This document shows positions 48,154 to 58,164 of a stretch of 64,000 nt of DNA, piece by piece (the first letter of the stretch is position 1; each line of letters opens with the position of its first letter). The translations under genes were made by a program, and so were the position numbers. The DNA is from Archivesica marissinica. Taxonomy: Eukaryota > Mollusca > Bivalvia > Venerida > Vesicomyidae. Location: contig CM026404.1 of the NCBI GenBank assembly GCA_014843695.1, forward strand, positions 88,547,475-88,611,474, written 5' to 3'. The notes under the pieces were generated by a model. The model saw only the letters and a list, made by a program, of their open reading frames with translations. It ran no database searches and had not been told where the DNA came from.

Positions 48154-48388
48154 AACCTTCAGTTTTATATATCAATATTCTTGTTTCATAGACATTCGAA
48201 GTAAAATTCTTGTACCTGGTTCAACAGGGTGATGCAACAGATTAGAGAGCATGTAAATAAGCACTAAATTAACCTCTTCCCACATAGAGACCATTATATG
48301 ACAGCCATTTAACCACTCACAGTCAGGATGCACAGCCAGTATATCTAGTCCACCACTGTAGAGGTTACTGGCAGCAATGTTTTATGGC
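48154..48388. other. Unassigned spacer
   Basis: About 235 bp, nothing recognised. Confidence 0.4.
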
Positions 48389-51300
48389 TTGTAACCACTA
48401 TATTCCTTGTTGCTGTAGCCACTATATTCCTTGTTGTTGTAGCCACTATATTCCTTGTTGTTGTAGCCACTATATTATTTGTTGCAGCCATTATATTATT
48501 TGTTGTAGCCACTATATTCCTTGTTGTTGTAGCCACTATATTCCTTGTTGTTGTAGCCACTATATTATTTGTTGCAGCCACTATATTATTTGTTGTTGTA
48601 GCCACTATATTATTTGTTGTAGCCACTATATTATTTGTTGTAGCCACTATATTCCTTGTTGTTGTAGCCACTATATTCCTTGTTGTTGTAGCCACTATAT
48701 TCCTTGTTGTTGTAGCCACTATATTATTTGTTGTAGCCACTATATTCCTTGTTGTTGTAGCCACTATATTATTTGTTGCAGCCATTATATTATTTGTTGC
48801 AGCCACTATATTATTTGTTGTAGCCACTATATTATTTGTTGCAGCCACTATATTATTTGTTGTAGCCACTATATTATTTGTTGCAGCCACTATATTATTT
48901 GTTATTGTAGCCACTATATTATTTGTTGTAGCCACTATATTATTTGTTATTGTAGCCACTATAGTATTTGTTGCAGCCACTATATTATTTGTTATTGTAG
49001 CCACTATATTATTTGTTATTGCAGCCACTATATTATTTGTTATTGTAGCCACTATATTATTTGTTATTGCAGCCACTATATTATTTGTTATTGTAGCCAC
49101 TATATTATTTGTTGTAGCCACTATATTATTTGTTATTGTAGCCACTATAGTATTTGTTGCAGCCACTATATTATTTGTTATTGTAGCCACTATATTATTT
49201 GTTATTGCAGCCACTATATTATTTGTTATTGTAGCCACTATATTATTTGTTATTGCAGCCACTATATTATTTGTTATTGTAGCCACTATATTATTTGTTG
49301 TAGCCACTATATTATTTGTTATTGTAGCCACTATAGTATTTGTTGCAGCCACTATATTATTTGTTATTGTAGCCACTATATTAGTTGTTGTAGCCACTAT
49401 ATTAGTTGTTGTTGTAGCCACTATATTATTTGTTGTTGTAGCCACTATATTATTTGTTGTAGCCACTATATTATTTGTTGTAGCCACTATATTATTTGTT
49501 GTAGCCACTATATTAGTTGTTGTAGCCACTATATTAGTTGTGTTGTAGCCACTATATTATTTGTTGTTGTAGCCACTATATTATTTGTTGTAGCCACTAT
49601 ATTATTTGTTGTAGCCACTATATTATTTGTTGTAGCCACTATATTAGTTGTTGTAGCCACTATATTAGTTGTTGTTGTAGCCACTATATTATTTGTTGTT
49701 GTAGCCACTATATTATTTGTTGTAGCCACTATATTATTTGTTGTAGCCACTATATTATTTGTTGTAGCCACTATATTATTTGTTGTTGTAGCCACTATAG
49801 TATTTGTTGTTGTAGCCACTATATTATTTGTTGTAGCCACTATATTATTTGTTGTTGTAGCCACTATAGTATGTGTTGTTGTAGCCACTATATTATTTGT
49901 TGTAGCCACTATATTATTTGTTGTAGCAACTATATTATTTGTTGTTGTAGCCACTATAGTATTTGTTGTTGTAGCCACTATATTATTTGTTGTAGCCACT
50001 ATATTATTTGTTGTTGTAGCCATTATATTATTTGTTGTTGCAGCCACTATATTATTTGTTGTAGCCACTATATTATTTGTTGTAGCCACTATATTATTTG
50101 TTGTTGTAGCCACTATATTATTTGTTGTAGCCACTATATTATTTGTTGTTGTAGCCACTATATTATTTGTTGTTGTAGCCACTATATTATTTGTTGTTGT
50201 AGCCACTATATTATTTGTTGTTGTAGCCACTATATTATTTGTTGTAGCCACTATATTATTTGTTGTAGCCACTATAGTATTTGTTGTTGTAGCCACTATA
50301 TTATTTGTTGTTGTAGCCACTATATTATTTGTTGTTGTAGCCACTATATTATTTGTTGTTGTAGCCACTATAGTATTTGTTGTAGCCACTATATTATTTG
50401 TTGTAGCCACTATATTATTTGTTGTTGTAGCCACTATATTATTTGTTGTTGTAGCCACTATATTATTTGTTGTTGTAGCCACTATAGTATTTGTTGTTGT
50501 AGCCACTATATTATTTGTTGTAGCCACTATATTATTTGTTGTAGCCACTATAGTATTTGTTGTTGTAGCCACTATATTATTTGTTGTAGCCACTATATTA
50601 TTTGTTGTAGCCACTATATTATTTGTTGTAGCCACTATATTATTTGTTGTTGTAGCCACTATATTATTTGTTGTAGCCACTATATTATTTGTTGTAGCCA
50701 CTATATTATTTGTTGTAGCCACTATATTATTTGTTGTTGTAGCCACTATAGTATTTGTTGTTGTAGCCACTATATTATTTGTTGTTGTAGCCACTATATT
50801 ATTTGTTGTAGCCACTATATTATTTGTTGTTGTAGCCACTATATTATTTGTTGTAGCCACTATATTATTTGTTGTAGCCACTATATTATTTGTTGTTGTA
50901 GCCACTATATTATTTGTTGTTGCAACCACTATATTATTTGTTGTTGTAGCCACTATATTATTTGTTGTAGCCACTATATTATTTGTTGTAGCCACTATAT
51001 TATTTGTTGTAGCCACTATATTATTTGTTGTTGCAGCCACTATATTATTTGTTGTTGTAGCCACTATATTCCTTGTTGTTGCAGCCACTATATTATTTGT
51101 TGTAGCCACTATATTATTTGTTGTTGTAGCCACTATATTATTTGTTGTTGCAGCCACTATATTATTTGTTGTAGTAGCCACTATATTATTTGTTGTTGCA
51201 GCCACTATATTATTTGTTGTTGTAGCCACTATATTATTTGTTGTTGCAGCCACTATATTATTTGTTGTAGCCACTATATTATTTGTTGTAGCCACTATAT

Positions 51301-51669
51301 TATTTGTTGTTGTAGCCACTATATTATTTGTTGTAGCCACTATATTATTTGTTGTAGCCACTATATTATTTGTTGTAGCCACTATAGTATTTGTTGTAGC
51401 CACTATATTATTTGTTGTAGCCACTATATTATTTGTTGTAGCCACTATATTATTTGTTGTAGCCACTATATTATTTGTTGTTGTAGCCACTATATTATTT
51501 GTTGTAGCCACTATATTATGTGTTGTTGTAGCCACTATATTATTTGTTGTAGCCACTATATTAGTTGTTGTAGCCACTATATTATGTGTTGTTGTAGCCA
51601 CTATATTATTTGTTGTAGCCACTATATTAGTTGTTGTAGCCACTATATTATGTGTTGTTGTAGCCACTA
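48389..51669. repeat. 21/24-bp satellite array, about 145 copies
   Basis: Core unit GTTGTAGCCACTATATTATT plus T (21 bp), or the same with an extra GTT (24 bp). Variants include ATATTCC at the left edge, GTTATTGTAGCC, GTTGCAGCC, ATAGTATT, ATTAGTT and ATTATGTG. A higher-order repeat of exactly 186 bp is visible at 48955, 49141 and 49327, marked by GCCACTATAGTATTTGTTGC. Because both unit lengths are multiples of three, frames stay open for thousands of bases on both strands; not coding. The right end is lost in a gap. Confidence 0.97.
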
Positions 51670-52669
51670 NNNNNNNNNNNNNNNNNNNNNNNNNNNNNNN
51701 NNNNNNNNNNNNNNNNNNNNNNNNNNNNNNNNNNNNNNNNNNNNNNNNNNNNNNNNNNNNNNNNNNNNNNNNNNNNNNNNNNNNNNNNNNNNNNNNNNNN
51801 NNNNNNNNNNNNNNNNNNNNNNNNNNNNNNNNNNNNNNNNNNNNNNNNNNNNNNNNNNNNNNNNNNNNNNNNNNNNNNNNNNNNNNNNNNNNNNNNNNNN
51901 NNNNNNNNNNNNNNNNNNNNNNNNNNNNNNNNNNNNNNNNNNNNNNNNNNNNNNNNNNNNNNNNNNNNNNNNNNNNNNNNNNNNNNNNNNNNNNNNNNNN
52001 NNNNNNNNNNNNNNNNNNNNNNNNNNNNNNNNNNNNNNNNNNNNNNNNNNNNNNNNNNNNNNNNNNNNNNNNNNNNNNNNNNNNNNNNNNNNNNNNNNNN
52101 NNNNNNNNNNNNNNNNNNNNNNNNNNNNNNNNNNNNNNNNNNNNNNNNNNNNNNNNNNNNNNNNNNNNNNNNNNNNNNNNNNNNNNNNNNNNNNNNNNNN
52201 NNNNNNNNNNNNNNNNNNNNNNNNNNNNNNNNNNNNNNNNNNNNNNNNNNNNNNNNNNNNNNNNNNNNNNNNNNNNNNNNNNNNNNNNNNNNNNNNNNNN
52301 NNNNNNNNNNNNNNNNNNNNNNNNNNNNNNNNNNNNNNNNNNNNNNNNNNNNNNNNNNNNNNNNNNNNNNNNNNNNNNNNNNNNNNNNNNNNNNNNNNNN
52401 NNNNNNNNNNNNNNNNNNNNNNNNNNNNNNNNNNNNNNNNNNNNNNNNNNNNNNNNNNNNNNNNNNNNNNNNNNNNNNNNNNNNNNNNNNNNNNNNNNNN
52501 NNNNNNNNNNNNNNNNNNNNNNNNNNNNNNNNNNNNNNNNNNNNNNNNNNNNNNNNNNNNNNNNNNNNNNNNNNNNNNNNNNNNNNNNNNNNNNNNNNNN
52601 NNNNNNNNNNNNNNNNNNNNNNNNNNNNNNNNNNNNNNNNNNNNNNNNNNNNNNNNNNNNNNNNNNNNN
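51670..52669. other. Assembly gap, exactly 1000 N
   Basis: Placeholder gap between two unrelated arrays: 21/24-bp on the left, 45-bp SINE-derived on the right. True length and the junction are unknown. Confidence 0.99.
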
Positions 52670-53565
52670 CTCTCCCTCGTGGCAACAGATTCCATCAAGG
52701 AATGAGGTCTTTTCTCTCTCCCTCATGGCGACAGATTCCATCAAGGAATGAGATATTTTCTCTCCCTCGTGGCAACAGATTCCATCAAGGAATGAGGTCT
52801 TTTCTCTCTCCCTCATGGCGACAGATTCCATCAAGGAATGAGATATTTTCTCTCCCTCGTGGCAACAGATTCCATCAAGGAATGAGGTCTTTTCTCTCTC
52901 CCTCATGGCGACAGATTCCATCAAGGAATGAGATATTTTCTCTCCCTCGTGGCAACAGATTCCATCAAGGAATGAGGTCTTTTCTCTCTCCCTCATGGCG
53001 ACAGATTCCATCAAGGAATGAGATATTTTCTCTCCCTCGTGGCAACAGATTCCATCAAGGAATGAGGTCTTTTCTCTCTCCCTCATGGCGACAGATTCCA
53101 TCAAGGAATGAGATATTTTCTCTCTGCCTCGTGGTAACAAATTCCATCAAGGAATGAGATATTTTCTCTCCCTCGTGGTAACAGATTCCATCAAGGAACG
53201 AGGTCTTTTCTCTCTCCCTCGTGGTAACAGATTCCATCAAGGAATGAGATATTTTCTCTCTCCCTCGTGGCAACAGATTCCATTAAGGAATGAGATATTT
53301 TCTCTTTCCCTCATGGCAACAGATTCCATCAAGGAATGCGATATTTTCTCTTTCCCTCATGGCAACAGATTCCATCAAGGAATGAGATATTTTCTCTTTC
53401 CCTCATGGCAACAGATTCCATCAAGGAATGAGATATTTTCTCTTTCCCTCATGGCAACAGATTCCATCAAGGAATGAGATATTTTCTCTTCCCTCATGGC
53501 AACAGATTCCATCAAGGAATGAGATATTTTCTCTTTCCCTCATGGCGACAGATTCCATCAAGGAA
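52670..53565 (+). repeat. 45-bp minisatellite made from SINE-A internal sequence, about 20 copies
   Basis: The unit contains TCTCCCTCGTGGCAACAGAT, TCCATCAAGGAATGAGGTCT, which is the SINE-A body (CTCTCCCTCGTGGCGATGGA, TTCCATCAGGAATGAGGTCT). The left part is a 90-bp dimer higher-order repeat, alternating a CTCGTGGCAAC/GAGGTCTTTT unit with a CTCATGGCGAC/GAGATATTTT unit. The right part is single units with CTTTCCCTCATGG. The array ends in a SINE-A tail. Confidence 0.95.
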
Positions 53566-53626
53566 TGAGATCAAAATTTAACAACTTGTTTCGCAATCAA
53601 GCTAAGATGAATTTGTATAAAGCATG
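53566..53626 (+). mobile_element. SINE-A 3' tail at the end of the 45-bp array
   Basis: GAGATCAAAATTTAACAACT, TGTTTCGCAATCAAGCTAAG and TTTGTATAAAGCATG follow the last 45-bp unit, the order expected in a SINE-A copy. The array is thus internal to, or seeded by, one SINE-A insertion whose head lies in or beyond the gap. Confidence 0.85.
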
Positions 53627-54500
53627 TTATCTTATATAGGTCAATTTGTCCTTTGCTTTGCTTATATAGGTCAATTTGTCCTTTGCTTTCACTTATATAG
53701 GTCAATTTGTCCTTTGCTTGGCTTGTATAGGTCAATTTGTCCTTTGCTTTGCTTATATAGGTTAAGATTGTCCTTGCCTTATCTGATATAGGTAAATGTG
53801 TCCTTTGCTTATATAGGTAAATTTGTCTGTTTGCTTTGCTTATATAGGTATGTATATTTGTTCCTGACGTTGCTTATATAGGTAAATGTGTCCTTTGCTT
53901 TGCTTATATAGGTAAACTTGTTCCTGACTTTGCTTATAGAGGTATGTATATTTGTTCCTGACGTTGCTTATATAGGTAAATGTGTCCTTTGCTTTGCTTA
54001 TATAGGTAAACTTGTTCCTGACTTTGCTTATAGAGGTATTGTTTTGTTTGTTTGGTTTGTTGTTTGTGTATATTTGTTCCTGACGTTGCTTATATAGGTA
54101 AATGTGTCCTTTGCTTTGCTTATATAGGTAAACTTGTTCCTGACTTTGCTTATAGAGGTATGTATATTTGTTCCTGACGTTGCTTATATAGGTAAATGTG
54201 TCCTTTGCTTTGCTTATATAGGTAAACTTGTTCCTGACTTTGCTTATAGAGGTATGTATATTTGTTCCTGACGTTGCTTATATAGGTAAATGTGTCCCTT
54301 TGCTTTGCTTATATAGGTAAACTTGTTCCTGACTTTGCTTATAGAGGTAAATTTGTCCTTTGATTTGCCTATATAGGTAAATTTGTCCTTGACTTGGCTT
54401 ATGTAGATACATTTGTCCTTGCTGTAGCTTATATATGTAAATTTGGTCTTCACTTTGCTAATACTGGTAAGTAAATGTGTCCTTGCCTTCACTTGTACTT
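53627..54500. repeat. About 28-31-bp minisatellite with higher-order structure
   Basis: Basic unit GCTTATATAGGTAAATTTGT plus CCTTTGCTTT. From 53846 to 54320 a three-part block recurs, with units ending GTTCCTGACG, GTCCTTTGCTTT and GTTCCTGACTTT, the last introducing CTTATAGAGG. A G/T-rich interruption lies at 54037-54066. It starts directly after the SINE-A tail. Confidence 0.92.
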
Positions 54501-56195
54501 GTATATATAAATTTGGTCATGTCTTGTAGTATGTAGGTAAATTTGGTCATGTCTTGGCGTATGGGTAAATTTGGTCATGTCTTGGCATATGGGTAAATTT
54601 GGTCATGTCTTGGCGTATGTAGGTAAATTTGGTCATGTCTTGGCGTATGTAGGTAAATTTGGTCATGTCTTGGCGTATGGGTAAATTTGGTCATGTCTTG
54701 GCGTATAGGTAAATTTGGTCATGTCTTGGCGTATGGGTAAATTTGGTCATGTCTTGGCGTATGTAGGTAAATTTGGTCATGTCTTGGCGTATGGGTAAAT
54801 TTGGTCATGTCTTGTAGTATGTAGGAATTTGGTCATGTCTTGGCGTATGGGTAAATTTGGTCATGTCTTGGCATATGTAGGTAAATTTGGTCATGTCTTG
54901 TAGTATGTAGGTAAATTTGGTCATGCCTTGGCGTATGTAGGTAAATTTGGTCATGCCTTGGCGTATGTAGGTAAATTTGGTCATGTCTTGGCGTATGTAG
55001 GTAAATTTGGTCATGTCTTGGCGTATGTAGGTAAATTTGGTCATGTCTTGTAGTATGTAGGTAAATTTGGTCATGTCTTGGCGTATGTAGGTAAATTTGG
55101 TCATGTCTTGTAGTATGTAGGTAAATTTGGTCATGCCTTGGCGTATGTAGGTAAATTGGTCATGTCTTGTAGTATGTAGGTAAATTTGGTCATGTCTTGG
55201 CGTATGTAGGTAAATTTGGTCATGTCTTGTAGTATGTAGGTAAATTTGGTCATGCCTTGGCGTATGTAGGTAAATTTGGTCATGCCTTGGCGTATGTAGG
55301 TAAATTTGGTCATGTCTTGGTGTATGTAGGTAAATTTGGTCATGTCTTGTAGTATGTAGGTAAATTTGGTCATGTCTTGGCGTATGTAGGTAAATTTGGT
55401 TATGTCTTGGCGTATGTAGGTAAATTTGGTCATGTTTTGTAGTATGTAGGTAAATTTGGTCATGTCTTGTAGTATGTAGGTAAATTTGGTCATGTCTTGG
55501 CGTATGTAGGTAAATTTGGTCATGTCTTGTAGTATGTAGGTAAATGTGGTCAGGTCTTGGCGTATGTAGGTAAATTTGGTCATGCCTTGGCGTATGGGTA
55601 AATTTGGTCATGTCTTGGCGTATGGGTAAATTTGGTCATGTCTTGTAGTATGTAGATAAATTTGGTCATGCCTTGTAGTATGTAGGTAAATTTGGTCATG
55701 TCTTGGCGTATGTAGGTAAATTTGGTCATGTCTTGTAGTATCTAGGTAGGTAAATTTGGTCATGTCTTGTAGTATCTAGGTAGGTAAATTTGGTCATGTC
55801 TTGGCGTTTGTAGGTAAATTTGGTCATGTCTTGTAGTATGTAGGTAAATTTGGTCATGTCTTGTAGTATGTAGGTAGGTAAATTTGGTCATGCTTTGGCG
55901 TATGTAGGTAAATTTGGTCATGTCTTGGCGTATGGGTAAATTTGGTCATGTCTTGGCGTATGTAGGTAAATTTGGTCATGCCTTGTAGTATGGGTAAATT
56001 TGGTCATGCCTTGTAGTATGGGTAAATTTGGTCATGCCTTGGCGTATGGGTAAATTTGGTCATGCCTTGGCGTATGTAGGTAAATTTGGTCATGCCTTGT
56101 AGTATGGGTAAATTTGGTCATGCCTTGTAGTATGGGTAAATTTGGTCATGCCTTGGCGTATGGGTAAATTTGGTCATGCCTTGGCGTATGTCTTG
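54501..56195. repeat. 30/26-bp minisatellite, about 58 copies
   Basis: Unit GGTAAATTTGGTCATGTCTT, then GGCGTATGTA or GTAGTATGTA; a 26-bp form has TATGGGTAAATT. The GGTAAATTTG core is shared with the preceding array, suggesting one grew from the other. Minus-strand frames open for over 200 codons are repeat artefacts. Confidence 0.95.
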
Positions 56196-56223
56196 CCTTG
56201 ACATATGCATACAGTTATTAGTT

Positions 56224-56498
56224 TGTTCTAGCAGGAATTTCCGTGGCCGAGTGTTGTTCTTGCAGGAACTTCCGTGGCAGAGTGTTGTTCTTGCAGGAAC
56301 TTCCGTGGCCGAGTGTTGTTCTTGCAGGAACTTCCATGGCCGAGTGTTGTTCTAGCAGGAACCTCCGTGGCCGAGTGTTGTTCTTGCAGGAACTTCCGTG
56401 GCTGAGTGTTGTTCTTGCAGGAACTTCCGTGGCTGAGTGTTGTTCTTGCAGGAACTTCCGTGGCTGAGTGTTGTTCTTGCAGGAACTTCCGTGGCCGA
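56224..56498. repeat. 31-bp minisatellite carrying a SINE/tRNA-like A-box, about 9 copies
   Basis: Unit TTCTTGCAGGAACTTCCGTG plus GCCGAGTGTTG. The last unit ends CTTCCGTGGCCGAGCGGTTA, which is the beginning of a Ser/Leu-tRNA-like SINE head (compare SINE-E, CCTCCGTGGTCGAGTGGTTA). The rest of a SINE is not recognisable downstream. Confidence 0.92.
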
Positions 56499-56930
56499 GC
56501 GGTTAAAATCATATCATAGCTGAAAGAAACATTAATTTAAAAGTTTATGTTTTTATTTATAAATATTACTTTTAAATGACTTCCCTTTACAAACTCACCA
56601 ACAACTTGTATAGTGTAAATCTGCATATGATGTATCATTTTATTTTTTCCATTTTTGTAGATAAGAAAACGCATAAATAAGACTTTAGCACATTTTCCTT
56701 TAATTATTTTAAAATTGAGATATATGATTACAAAGTGTGTACTAAGGTGGAATGTTTAGAAATATTGCCTTTGATCCCAAACCCATTCCAGGCAGTATAT
56801 CAACGCAGGTCATTAGCGCTGACAATTTAAAAATTGTGAAATGATCTATGAATTGTGTAATATGTATTGTTCAGGTGGTAGAAGTTGAGTCAATAACATT
56901 TTATTAGGTTATTTCACATATACATGAAAA
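56499..56930. other. Unassigned AT-rich spacer
   Basis: About 430 bp without a recognised feature. Confidence 0.4.
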
Positions 56931-57430
56931 GGGGCCTCTGGTGGGCGAGTGGTTAGGGATGTTGACTTCAAATTGCTTGTTCCTCATTGCTGTAGGTCTG
57001 AATCTCATTCGAGGTGTTGAATTATTTCATGTGAGGAAGCGATCCAACTGGTTTACAGAAGCCCGGTGGTTCTACCGTGGAAGTCGTGATAGCGCAGTGG
57101 ATGCGCGGCTTCAGGTGCGAAAGGTCCGGAGTTCGAGCCCCACTGGAGCCGTTACGATTGTGCCCTTAGGCAAGGCATTTACATTCCACATTGCCTCTTC
57201 TCTCCCTCGTGGCGATGGATTCCATCAGGAATGAGGTCTCGAGAGTGATTTATATAAGTTGAAATAACTTGTTTCGCAATCGAGCTAAAATAAATTTGTA
57301 TAAATACCATGTACTCGCTTGTGCATGGAGTACTGCTCGGTCAGCACAGCACCTTGGATCTTCCTCAACCAATAACAAAACTGGAGAGTTGTTACATGAC
57401 CGAAGCTCTCCGTGCGACTCTAACACCCTG
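56931..57430 (+). mobile_element. SINE-B copy split by a SINE-A insertion
   Basis: Left part (to 57079): GGTGGGCGAGTGGTTAGGGA, GCTGTAGGTCTGAATCTCAT, GTGAGGAAGCGATCCAACTG, CGGTGGTTCTACC. Right part (57305 on): GCATGGAGTACTGCTCGG, GGATCTTCCTCAACCAATAA, TACATGACCGAAGCTCTCCG. The middle is a SINE-A, giving a relative age: this SINE-B is older than that SINE-A. Confidence 0.88.
57080..57304 (+). mobile_element. SINE-A nested in SINE-B, with target-site duplication
   Basis: Close to the 39061 copy over its whole length, with a few bases missing in the anticodon-arm region (GCGCGGCTTCAGG). It ends CGAGCTAAAATAAATTTGTA, TAAA. Flanks are TACCGTG (57073-57079) and TACCATG (57305-57311), a short target-site duplication with one mismatch. 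Confidence 0.92.
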
Positions 57431-57796
57431 AAAGAGAGAGATATTCAATAAGCTTTTAGCTTTCATTTCAATACACTTGTATTTATTGTGTACATAATTA
57501 TTTGTAGTAAATTATGTTATATAATGTCGAATAAACATGTTTAACCCTTTCAACACTATAGGCCTCTAAATAGACTTACAAAAAGTGTAGATCCAAATGA
57601 ACCAGCTTGTGACGAGCCGATATATCAGGATCTACACTTTTTGCCAGTAATAATTATTACTATTTTTAGACAACATTACACATTTTGATAAATGAACTGG
57701 TCCAAAGTAATTTTCTTATTAATTTATTTGTCTAAGAATATCATGCACCAGTCCATGTCAGTTACTTAGGGTTGAATGCACCAGTCCATGTCAGTT

Positions 57797-58164
57797 CAGG
57801 GCTCGACAAATCCACTCGTCCTCTCGTATGTACGAGTGACTTTCGATCTGGACGAGTAGAAATTCCAAGTCGCTTGCCCAGTCGGACGAGTGAAAATTTC
57901 AGCTAAATATCCAATATAAATCAAAGGAACAAAATAAAATAATATCCGTTTTACTTTCGCGTGATAATGGGAAATCACCGAGGATATTTTAATGTGTTTA
58001 TGCTGCCACATAGTTGCATTTATTAATAAATTAAAGTGCAATTCTGACGATTTTTAATTTTCCTAAAATACATGGGACGAGTGATAGTCCAATCTGGACG
58101 AGTGGAACAGCGGCATCACTCGCCCAGTAGGACGAGTAAGAAATAAAATATTTGTCGAGGCCTG
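57797..58164. mobile_element. MITE family M2, nested in the M1 element
   Basis: Terminal inverted repeats CAGGGCTCGACAAAT and ATTTGTCGAGGCCTG (14 of 15 matching), 368 bp, with inner repeated GGACGAGT motifs in both directions. It is flanked by CAGTT at 57792-57796 and 58165-58169; removing one copy and the element restores the host motif CATGTCAGTTACTTAGG. CAGGG-type ends suggest a hAT-like element, but hAT duplications are normally 8 bp, so the class is unsure. Confidence 0.85.
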
